DNA from: Mogibacterium sp.
Lineage (GTDB): Bacteria > Bacillota > Clostridia > Peptostreptococcales > Anaerovoracaceae
NCBI GenBank assembly: GCA_021442505.1
Contig: JABUTC010000003.1
Location: 1-11,213, forward strand
DNA length: 11,213 nt
Direction: 5' to 3'
Position numbers and translations under genes: made by a program. Shown one piece after another: positions 1-5,439 of this stretch; position 1 is the stretch's first letter, and every line of letters begins with the position of its first letter. The notes under the pieces were generated by a model. The model was not told the DNA's origin. It did not search any database and was given only the letters and a program-made list of their open reading frames with translations.

Positions 1-73
1 CCTGTACTTCGCAGTAGGTGCTGCGACATCAAAGGATGGACTTGACCCGGAAATTCTGGACAAGTGCTTCTAG
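1..73 (+). CDS. 3' end of an unidentified protein-coding gene (partial)
   Basis: An open frame enters from the left edge (first full codon at base 2) and reads LYFAVGAATSKDGLDPEILDKCF before a TAG at 71-73. Only 23 codons are visible, too few to assign a family. The main support for it being real is position: the stop lies 20 bases before a strong terminator hairpin, as expected for the last gene of a plus-strand transcription unit. It converges on the gene at 146-1429. Confidence 0.6.
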   Translation, partial: LYFAVGAATSKDGLDPEILDKCF

Positions 74-93
74 AATAATTATTTTAAACAAGC

Positions 94-123
94 AAAAACT
101 CCCTCGAATCTGAGGGAGTTTTT
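94..123. terminator. bidirectional intrinsic terminator between convergent genes
   Basis: AAAAACTCCCTC (94-105) pairs perfectly over 12 bp with GAGGGAGTTTTT (112-123) around a 6-base loop. It starts with an A run and ends with a T run, so each strand carries a stem followed by U residues. It would serve both the plus-strand gene ending at 73 and the minus-strand gene ending at 146. Confidence 0.9.
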
Positions 124-145
124 ATATGAATGTAATTTAGTCTCT

Positions 146-1429
146 TTATTTGTTTTCCATAATCTTGAGGATTGTGTCCTCAGTCTGGACCATTCCTTCG
201 GAAGCAATGATTCCCATATTATGCATTGTGTCTTCCGGTGTAAGACCGTTGATTCCGTGGATACCTTCGATGCAGATATTCTTCATTGCGAAGTTTGCCG
301 ATCTGAATGCGGCGTCTGTTGCTACGATGGCCTTCATTGCACAGCTGTGGTTGCCACCATCACAAACCATTCCTACGATGCCGCTCGACATGTTGAGAAG
401 AACCATCTCAATCTGCTTTTCGCTTGCACCTTCGATAAAGGCAAGTCCGCAGGCCATTCCTGTTCCCGATGCAATTCCACATCCGCAGAATGCTGAGAGA
501 ACACCGGAATACTCCTTGATATACATAGTAACGAGATGAGAAAGTGCTGTTGCACGAAGCAATGTCTCGTCATCTTTGCCAGGGTACTTGATATTGAAGT
601 ATGCATACAGAGGCATTGTCGCTATGATTCCGTGTGAACCGCTTCCCGTGATGCTCATTGCAGGTCTGGAGAGACCCAGAACTCTAGCCTCGATTGCGCC
701 TCCACAAAGAAGCTGAGCAGATGCCAGCGCATCGTCGGAGAGAATCTTTTCACCGTTTGCTCTGTAGAGTTCGCCTGCAAGTGTAGCTCTTCCGGATGAG
801 AGACCCTCTTTGAGAAGGTCGAGGTTCATAGTGTGTGCATCTCTTATAAAAGCGAGATCCTCGACCGGAACAGTACAAGCGTACTCGTACATGTCGTGCA
901 GTGTATACTCGTGAATTACTGCCTTGTGTTCTTCCTTTGCCTCGCCATCGGCAGACTCTGTTTCAACTGCAAAAACCACTTCACCGTTCACCTCAATCTT
1001 TACGATTTCCGTGTGATGGTTCTTGATTGTCACCGTGCAGGTGTCGCTTTCAGTCTTTACCGTAGCAACAATTGAAATCACGGATGTGACTTCGCTCATT
1101 GTTACTTTTACCTTGCCTTCGTCAACAAGCTTTGCTGCGACGGCATCATCTTCAGGGGTAACATTCTTAAGTGATTCAAGGCCGAGATTACAGTCTGCGG
1201 CAACTGCGCCGAGAGCGGCTGCATACAGGTTTCCGAAGTTCTGCGAATTAGGGATTCCGCAGGTAAAAGCATTCTTATACATACCGGAGTTAAGTGCCAC
1301 TTCAACGCTTACGATGTCGCCCTTGGTATGTGAGCGAGCGGTCGATACAGCAAAGGCAATTGCTCCCGGCTCGGTAACGCCGAATGCAGGTCTCATGTCG
1401 TTTCTAATGAGATCTGTCAGTTTGTTCAT
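146..1429 (-). CDS. UPF0597 / L-cysteine desulfidase-like (serine dehydratase alpha) family protein
   Basis: A 427-residue protein of the UPF0597 family, which includes E. coli CyuA (YhaM) and the Methanocaldococcus L-cysteine desulfidase. These are cytoplasmic [4Fe-4S] enzymes that split cysteine into pyruvate, ammonia and sulfide, and they share the serine dehydratase alpha-chain fold. Visible family hallmarks are GSGSHG (residues 262-267), the SAFCGCG segment (312-318) and the VCDGGNHSC pair (C356, C363), which match three proposed cluster ligands. The fourth conserved cysteine, in the N-terminal GCTEP motif of characterised members, is Val18 here (FGVTEP), so desulfidase activity is not assured. 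I start at ATG 1429 because AAAGGTG lies 6 bases upstream; an in-frame GTG at 1438 overlaps that ribosome binding site. The gene is monocistronic, with its own promoter and terminator. The family is secure; the substrate is not. Confidence 0.88.
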   Translation of the reverse strand: MNKLTDLIRNDMRPAFGVTEPGAIAFAVSTARSHTKGDIVSVEVALNSGMYKNAFTCGIPNSQNFGNLYAAALGAVAADCNLGLESLKNVTPEDDAVAAKLVDEGKVKVTMSEVTSVISIVATVKTESDTCTVTIKNHHTEIVKIEVNGEVVFAVETESADGEAKEEHKAVIHEYTLHDMYEYACTVPVEDLAFIRDAHTMNLDLLKEGLSSGRATLAGELYRANGEKILSDDALASAQLLCGGAIEARVLGLSRPAMSITGSGSHGIIATMPLYAYFNIKYPGKDDETLLRATALSHLVTMYIKEYSGVLSAFCGCGIASGTGMACGLAFIEGASEKQIEMVLLNMSSGIVGMVCDGGNHSCAMKAIVATDAAFRSANFAMKNICIEGIHGINGLTPEDTMHNMGIIASEGMVQTEDTILKIMENK

Positions 1430-1455
1430 ACATTTCACCTTTCAAATTTGTAGCA

Positions 1456-1467
1456 GGTATTTATACC
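1456..1467. promoter_or_regulatory. small inverted repeat in the leader of the UPF0597 gene (possible operator)
   Basis: GGTAT-AA-ATACC (minus-strand reading) is a perfect 5-bp inverted repeat with a 2-base centre. It lies about 10 bases downstream of the inferred start site (around 1477) and about 27 bases before the start codon. The position suits a repressor operator, but nothing in the window identifies the regulator. Confidence 0.3.
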
Positions 1468-1483
1468 GCCTAAGTCTATACTA

Positions 1484-1512
1484 ATTATATAAAAAAAAGT
1501 GACCTCCTTCAA
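1484..1512 (-). promoter_or_regulatory. sigma-A-type promoter of the UPF0597 gene
   Basis: On the minus strand, TTGAAG (1512-1507), a 17-base spacer, then TATAAT (1489-1484). The -10 box is perfect and the -35 matches 4 of 6 bases. The inferred start near 1477 gives a leader of about 48 nt before the ATG at 1429. The spacer is unusually T-rich. Confidence 0.7.
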
Positions 1513-1677
1513 TTTCAGTTTATAGATTCTACACATTTTCAACATAAAGTCTAACGTTTTTTATCACATAAGTGGGTTAAACTGTAACTGTAAAGAGAAG
1601 ATAACATATAAACCTTCAAAAAATACGAAATAGTCTAGAAACCATACATTAAAAAATGCAATAACTACCCTAATAAG

Positions 1678-1703
1678 AACAACCGACCGTGAGGTCGGTT
1701 GTT
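1678..1703 (-). terminator. intrinsic terminator of the MGMT-like / zinc-ribbon operon
   Basis: An 11-bp perfect stem, AACAACCGACC (1678-1688) with GGTCGGTTGTT (1693-1703), around a 4-base loop. It begins 15 bases past the stop codon of the zinc-ribbon gene. On the minus strand the stem ends in a U-rich tract (TTGTTCTTATT). The tail is imperfect, so termination strength is uncertain. Confidence 0.75.
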
Positions 1704-1717
1704 TCTTCGTTGTTATG

Positions 1718-2200
1718 TTATTTGAGTGCTGCTCCGCACTCCATGCAGAAAGGCATATTCTCGTTATACTCGTTTGCCGCTCCGCATTCAGGACACTCGA
1801 CAATATTGTCGCCGACTATAGAGTCGATGATGATCAACTCGACACCTTCGCGGAGTTTAGCTGCGACACTTTTCGCATAGGAGTTGATGTGGTTGTTCTG
1901 TGCACTGTATGTGAGGCTGGGGAAATTCTCTTTTATCGACGCCACAGTCTTCGCAAAGTCTTCGTCGTCTCTGATGTAAAAGGCGAGGGGTCTTGAGTCG
2001 GCACCTTTCGTAACAAGGCAGATGTAATTAACCATCTCAGAATACAGGCAGGCATAGATGCTTTCTGAAAGATTGATTACTCCGTGGTCTGCAATTGCCG
2101 AACCGCAGCGCAATACAAGATTGCCGGGTGTTATGATAGCCGCAGATATTTCCTGCGGTCTTTTGTCCCTTATATATACACATCTTCCGAATTCAATCAT
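1718..2200 (-). CDS. uncharacterised protein with C-terminal zinc ribbon
   Basis: A 160-residue soluble protein that I do not recognise beyond its tail. Residues 136-155 form a zinc ribbon: C136-P-E-C139, then C152-M-E-C155 after a 12-residue loop. The first 130 residues are an alpha/beta mixture with no signal peptide or membrane segment. The ribbon could bind nucleic acid or a partner protein. The start is ATG 2200: it lies 2 bases after the upstream stop codon and has GGAAGG 7 bases upstream. A GTG at 2215 would overlap the upstream gene by 13 bases and is less likely. Translation is probably coupled to the alkyltransferase-like gene, which suggests linked roles, but no function is assigned. 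Confidence 0.8.
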   Translation of the reverse strand: MIEFGRCVYIRDKRPQEISAAIITPGNLVLRCGSAIADHGVINLSESIYACLYSEMVNYICLVTKGADSRPLAFYIRDDEDFAKTVASIKENFPSLTYSAQNNHINSYAKSVAAKLREGVELIIIDSIVGDNIVECPECGAANEYNENMPFCMECGAALK

Positions 2201-2202
2201 CT

Positions 2203-2526
2203 CTATACCTTCCACTGATATTCTTCAAGGTCAACCCTGTAATTAATCACTTCAATCCCGTCATCTTCGAGCAATTCTCTCTGCCTTTTCGGCCCGCCGA
2301 AGCCGAAGTTCGCCGCTAATTTGCCCTGTGCATTTACAATGCGAAAACAAGGTGTGTTTACGGGGTCGGGGTTTACGTGCAGGGCATTGCCTACAGCTCT
2401 TGCCGCACCGGGATAGCCCGCAAGCCGGGCAACCTGACCGTAGGTCGCTACACAGCCTTCAGGAATCTGTCTGACTATTTCATATACTGCTTCTGCAAAA
2501 GCGCCTCTGTCATTTAATAGTTTCAT
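2203..2526 (-). CDS. MGMT / alkyltransferase-like DNA repair family protein
   Basis: A 107-residue protein corresponding to the DNA-binding domain of O6-alkylguanine-DNA alkyltransferase (Ogt/MGMT) without the N-terminal domain, the size of small alkyltransferase-like (ATL) proteins. Family features are IPEGCVATYGQVA (residues 21-33), the helix-turn-helix segment with RAVG (43-46, the Arg that stabilises the flipped base) and the active-site loop. The loop reads PCFR (C60-F61-R62): true methyltransferases have PCHR, and many ATL proteins have Trp in place of Cys. The acceptor Cys is thus present but its His partner is Phe. The start is uncertain. I take ATG 2526; TTG 2544 is also in frame, and neither has a clear ribosome binding site. 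It is followed after 2 bases by the zinc-ribbon gene. Confidence 0.85.
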   Translation of the reverse strand: MKLLNDRGAFAEAVYEIVRQIPEGCVATYGQVARLAGYPGAARAVGNALHVNPDPVNTPCFRIVNAQGKLAANFGFGGPKRQRELLEDDGIEVINYRVDLEEYQWKV

Positions 2527-2532
2527 ATGTTC

Positions 2533-2560
2533 ATTATAACTCAAATCAGCGTATTGAAAA
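2533..2560 (-). promoter_or_regulatory. candidate promoter of the MGMT-like operon, implying a near-leaderless mRNA
   Basis: On the minus strand, TTTTCA (2560-2555; 4 of 6 consensus), a 16-base spacer, then a perfect TATAAT (2538-2533). Only 6 bases separate the -10 box from the ATG at 2526, so transcription would begin at or next to the start codon. The -35 box uses the T run of the upstream terminator. Confidence 0.5.
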
Positions 2561-2590
2561 ACTCCGAATGCTTATGCATCCGGAGTTTTT
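2557..2590 (-). terminator. intrinsic terminator of the 2-oxoacid oxidoreductase operon
   Basis: AAAAACTCCG (2557-2566) pairs with CGGAGTTTTT (2581-2590). After one mismatch, an inner ATGC/GCAT stem closes a TTAT loop. It ends in a T run on the minus strand and lies about 70 bases past the gamma-subunit stop. The symmetric A and T runs would also let it act on plus-strand transcripts. Confidence 0.85.
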
Positions 2591-2660
2591 CGGGTTAAGG
2601 TTAATTTGCTTCTACATTTAATATTTCACTTACGTGAGTTTTCTCTGTAGAAAAAGGGGA

Positions 2661-3206
2661 CTATTTGTTCTTTCTTCCGTACTCGAGACCTTTCTCGAAA
2701 GCCTCTTTGTTAAGTGGAAGAAGCTCAACTTTCTTACCGAGCTTGTGCTCGATTGTTGACCACATAACGTCTACCGGGAATACCTCGGTGTAACCGATGT
2801 AAGCTCCGAGCATGATTACGTTAAGAACCTTTGTGTTTCCAAGGTCAAGTGCAAGCTGTGTGCCTGGAACCTTGATAACATTGATGTCTGTTCTCTTAAT
2901 CTCATCAGTAACGATTGTCTCGTTGATGAAAAGGTTTCCACCCGGCTTAAGAGAATCGATGAACTTGTTAAGTGATGGGTTGTTCAGGATGATCATGTCG
3001 TCCATAAGGTCTGACTTAGGAGTTCCGATTTCCTCATCCGAAATAACTACGAAACAGTTAGCTGTACCACCACGCTGCTCTGCGCCGTATGTTGGGAAGA
3101 ATACGGTCTGAAGGTCTGTGGAGTCGGTAACTGCCTGAGCAAGGAACTTACCGATGGTCATAACACCCTGTCCACCAAATCCTGCGATACAAATATTGGT
3201 TTCCAT
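2661..3206 (-). CDS. 2-oxoacid:ferredoxin oxidoreductase, gamma subunit (VOR type)
   Basis: A 181-residue gamma subunit of the pyruvate/2-ketoisovalerate ferredoxin oxidoreductase superfamily. It shows the Gly-rich N-terminal motif GFGGQGV (residues 9-15) and the family signature PTYGAEQRGG (38-47), both typical of the stand-alone gamma chain that packs against the alpha and beta subunits. It is the last gene of the operon, 11 bases after the beta subunit, with AGGAGG placed well before the ATG. Length is normal for the family. Symbols for these subunits differ between naming schemes, so none is given. The family is clear; branched-chain specificity is inferred from the whole operon. Confidence 0.92.
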   Translation of the reverse strand: METNICIAGFGGQGVMTIGKFLAQAVTDSTDLQTVFFPTYGAEQRGGTANCFVVISDEEIGTPKSDLMDDMIILNNPSLNKFIDSLKPGGNLFINETIVTDEIKRTDINVIKVPGTQLALDLGNTKVLNVIMLGAYIGYTEVFPVDVMWSTIEHKLGKKVELLPLNKEAFEKGLEYGRKNK

Positions 3207-3217
3207 ATTCTATCCTC

Positions 3218-3958
3218 CTATCTGTCTCTGATTACGCCCAGAGGGAACTCTGGAAGCATCTTCTGCTCAAGGAAATCAAGAGAATCAAGTGCGCTGAGAC
3301 CCCAGTTAGTAGGGCAGCTTGTTACGATCTCAACAAGTGAGTATCCTTTTCCTTCAACCTGATTCTGGAAAGCCTTCTTGATAGCCTTCTTTGTCTTGAT
3401 AACGTTTGCAGGTGTGTTGCAGCTTACTCTCTCAAGATATACAGGTGCTGTGAGTGTGTCGAGCATCTCACAAACGTGCATTGGATATCCGTGCTCTTCA
3501 GGGTTACGACCCTTAGGAGCTGTAGTAGCCTTCATTCCTACGAGTGTTGTAGGAGCCATCTGTCCACCTGTCATACCATAGATGCCGTTGTTTACGAAGA
3601 TTACTGTGATGTTCTCGCCTCTGTTAGCTGCGTGAATCGACTCAGCAAGTCCGATTGAAGCAAAGTCTCCATCTCCCTGATAAGCATATACGATGCTGTC
3701 AGGATTTCCTCTCTTGATACCTGTAGCAACAGCACTTGCTCTTCCGTGAGCACACTGAACATAGTCATAGTTGATGTAGTCCATGAAAAGTCCGCAGCAG
3801 CCTACTCCTGAGCAGGAAACAGCCTTATCTGCGATATCGAGCTCCTCAAGAACCTCACCGATAAGCTTGATGATTGTGTCATGCATGCAGCCTGGGCAGA
3901 ATCCGGAGGATTTTCCCGGCTGGATGGTCTTGGTCTTGGTATAAATCAATTCTTCCAT
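3218..3958 (-). CDS. 2-oxoacid:ferredoxin oxidoreductase, TPP-binding beta subunit (VOR type)
   Basis: A 246-residue thiamine-diphosphate-binding subunit. It contains CPGC (21-24), HGRA (71-74), the TPP/Mg motif GDGDFASIG (95-103) closed by NN (123-124), and TGGQMAPTT (130-138), a stretch characteristic of 2-oxoisovalerate and 2-oxoglutarate oxidoreductases. In this family the subunit decarboxylates the 2-oxo acid, passes electrons to ferredoxin and forms acyl-CoA. The four-gene architecture and the resemblance to VorB/KorB-type chains favour branched-chain 2-oxo acids, but sequence inspection alone cannot exclude 2-oxoglutarate. GGAGG precedes the ATG, and the alpha-subunit stop lies 14 bases upstream, so the genes are cotranscribed. 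Confidence 0.92.
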   Translation of the reverse strand: MEELIYTKTKTIQPGKSSGFCPGCMHDTIIKLIGEVLEELDIADKAVSCSGVGCCGLFMDYINYDYVQCAHGRASAVATGIKRGNPDSIVYAYQGDGDFASIGLAESIHAANRGENITVIFVNNGIYGMTGGQMAPTTLVGMKATTAPKGRNPEEHGYPMHVCEMLDTLTAPVYLERVSCNTPANVIKTKKAIKKAFQNQVEGKGYSLVEIVTSCPTNWGLSALDSLDFLEQKMLPEFPLGVIRDR

Positions 3959-3972
3959 TTCAATTCCTCCTT

Positions 3973-5043
3973 CTACTTGAGCATTGCCTTAGCAGCATCC
4001 ATCATGTCAAATTTGCTGAGCATGATGCCGGCTGATCTTCCGTAGCAGCTGATTGGGCATCTGCCGTTAACAGCAACCTTAACATCGTCAACAAACTGTG
4101 CCGGGATACTCATCTCTACGTCGAGAATGCCCTTGCAGATGTCATAATTGATTGCATCATATGCCTTGTAAGGGAATGGGAATACGGTCTTAGCTCTTAC
4201 GAGTCCGGCTTTGATTCCTTCCTCACGAAGTGCCTTAACTGCCGATCTAGCGATTCTAGCTGAGATTCCGTATCCTGTAAGAATAACTTCAGCATCCTCT
4301 ACCATGAAGAGCTCATACTCAGCTTCCTCAGCCCATGCCTTATACATATCGTCTGCAGCCTTGTTAACACTCTCATACAGGAGATTGTCCCAACCACCTG
4401 GGTTGATCCAAGCTCTTGATCCGAGCTCGTGGCCGATTGCAGCCCACTCATCTTTTCCAGCCTTGATTGCAGCAACTTCTTCCTCAGTCTTCTGAGGTGG
4501 AAGTACTACAGGCTCAAGAACTGAACCGATAACTCCGTCTGCAAGGATAAGTACAGGGTTTCTGTCCTTATCAGCATACTCGAATGCCTTGTATGTCATG
4601 TCTACAGCTTCCTGTACGGTAGCAGGTGCGAAAACTCTCATTCTGAATCCACCGTTACCTGAAGCCTTTGTAGCCTGGTGATAGTCCTGCTGAGCAGGCT
4701 GAATTGTTCCTACACCAGGGCCTCCTCTTGATACGTTTACGTAAACCATAGGGATTCTAGCCATTGCGCAGTATGAAACTCCCTCACTCTTAAGAGAAAT
4801 ACCGCAGCTTGACGATGAAGTCATAGCTCTAACGCCTGAACTTGCGTTTCCGTAAACCATATTGATAGCAGCTACTTCGCTCTCTGACTGAACGAACTGT
4901 CCGCCAACTTCCGGCAGTCTTCTTGCCATGTACTCAGGGATTTCGTTCTGTGGTGTGATAGGGTATCCGGCGAAGAATCTGCAGCCGGCTCTTACAGCGG
5001 CTTCCGAAATAGCTTCACAGCCTTTCATTAAAACTCTTTCCAT
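3973..5043 (-). CDS. vorB: 2-oxoisovalerate (3-methyl-2-oxobutanoate):ferredoxin oxidoreductase, alpha subunit
   Basis: A 356-residue alpha subunit, close to the roughly 350 residues of stand-alone VorB/KorA chains. Visible motifs are GYPITP (26-31), the acidic ESE (54-56) of the TPP pyrimidine-binding region, and a long conserved segment from VSRGGPGVG (104-112) through QDYHQATK (119-126). Where relatives usually have a GHGD-like turn after TK, this protein has GNGG (129-132). It pairs with the beta subunit to form the active site and makes branched-chain acyl-CoA in the cytoplasm during oxidative amino-acid fermentation. AGGAGG sits 6 bases before the ATG. The symbol follows the methanogen naming, in which VorB is the alpha chain; other schemes call it vorA or korA. 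Confidence 0.9.
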   Translation of the reverse strand: MERVLMKGCEAISEAAVRAGCRFFAGYPITPQNEIPEYMARRLPEVGGQFVQSESEVAAINMVYGNASSGVRAMTSSSSCGISLKSEGVSYCAMARIPMVYVNVSRGGPGVGTIQPAQQDYHQATKASGNGGFRMRVFAPATVQEAVDMTYKAFEYADKDRNPVLILADGVIGSVLEPVVLPPQKTEEEVAAIKAGKDEWAAIGHELGSRAWINPGGWDNLLYESVNKAADDMYKAWAEEAEYELFMVEDAEVILTGYGISARIARSAVKALREEGIKAGLVRAKTVFPFPYKAYDAINYDICKGILDVEMSIPAQFVDDVKVAVNGRCPISCYGRSAGIMLSKFDMMDAAKAMLK

Positions 5044-5053
5044 TTGTTACCTC

Positions 5054-5254
5054 CTACTTATACACGTTGATTGCGCCTGCAGGACACATACGTGCACACG
5101 CACAGCATGCAACACATCCCTCGTTAATAGGAGCGATGTATTCGTAGCCCTTAGAATTAACTTTCTTGCTGTATCCAAGAACCTGCTTAGGGCAGAACTT
5201 GACACAGTATCCACAGCTCTTGCATAGCTCGGTTACGATCTCTACTCTTGCCAT
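5054..5254 (-). CDS. 2-oxoacid:ferredoxin oxidoreductase, ferredoxin-type delta subunit
   Basis: A 66-residue 2[4Fe-4S] ferredoxin-like protein. The first cluster motif is C11-x2-C14-x2-C17-x3-C21-P; the second is C47-x2-C50-x2-C53-x3-C57-P, with an additional Cys at 51. It would carry electrons from the TPP site to external ferredoxin. It is the first gene of the oxidoreductase operon, with GGAGG 8 bases before the ATG, and the alpha subunit starts 10 bases after its stop. The delta-alpha-beta-gamma order is a complete four-subunit set, so the complex should be functional as encoded. Confidence 0.93.
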   Translation of the reverse strand: MARVEIVTELCKSCGYCVKFCPKQVLGYSKKVNSKGYEYIAPINEGCVACCACARMCPAGAINVYK

Positions 5255-5285
5255 AGATTATCCTCCATTTCTTAAATGCGTGAAC

Positions 5286-5300
5286 CAAACATAACGTTTG
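5286..5300. promoter_or_regulatory. CAAAC-N5-GTTTG inverted repeat upstream of the oxidoreductase operon (candidate operator)
   Basis: A perfect 15-bp dyad (CAAAC, ATAAC, GTTTG) sits in the divergent control region, about 35 bases before the delta-subunit start codon. A 15-bp dyad is the size of LysR-type sites, though it lacks the exact T-N11-A ends. On the minus strand it extends to TTGCAAACG, a 9-mer that recurs upstream of the opine-dehydrogenase promoter at 7596-7604. Confidence 0.4.
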
Positions 5301-5301
5301 C

Positions 5302-5329
5302 AATATAAATGTAGACCATCGGTTGACGA
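5302..5329 (-). promoter_or_regulatory. weak candidate promoter of the oxidoreductase operon
   Basis: On the minus strand, TCGTCA (5329-5324; 4 of 6), a 16-base spacer, then TATATT (5307-5302; 5 of 6). The inferred start near 5295 falls inside the CAAAC-N5-GTTTG dyad and leaves a leader of about 40 nt. The poor -35 box fits activator dependence. It overlaps the -35 box of the first lysR promoter, so the two could interfere with each other. Confidence 0.35.
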
Positions 5330-5351
5330 ATGTGAAATGGGTAATTATAAT
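5323..5351 (+). promoter_or_regulatory. upstream promoter of lysR (P1)
   Basis: TTGACG (5323-5328), a 17-base spacer and a perfect TATAAT (5346-5351). Transcription would start near 5358 and give a leader of about 80 nt that contains the whole of P2. This is the best consensus match in the divergent region. Confidence 0.65.
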
Positions 5352-5369
5352 CAGTCATAAGAGATTCTT

Positions 5370-5398
5370 TTGACGAGAAATAAGCATGTTTTTATACC
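5370..5398 (+). promoter_or_regulatory. downstream promoter of lysR (P2)
   Basis: TTGACG (5370-5375), a 17-base spacer and TATACC (5393-5398; 4 of 6). It repeats the -35 hexamer of P1 exactly 47 bases downstream. The inferred start near 5405 gives a leader of about 35 nt. Confidence 0.5.
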
Positions 5399-5439
5399 CA
5401 AAAAGAAAAGGGAAAATGACAGCTTTTTTGGAGTAATTT

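Noticed and set aside
1430..1438. GTG start for the UPF0597 protein
   Set aside because: The GTG falls in the AAAGGTG ribosome binding site that serves the ATG at 1429.
1564..1803. A 79-codon minus-strand open frame in the gap downstream of the zinc-ribbon gene
   Set aside because: It runs through the terminator hairpin and AT-rich intergenic sequence, overlaps the zinc-ribbon gene in another frame, and has no start signal or recognisable domain.
2201..2215. GTG start for the zinc-ribbon protein overlapping the MGMT-like gene
   Set aside because: The ATG at 2200 has GGAAGG at ideal distance and lies 2 bases after the upstream stop; the GTG has no such signal.
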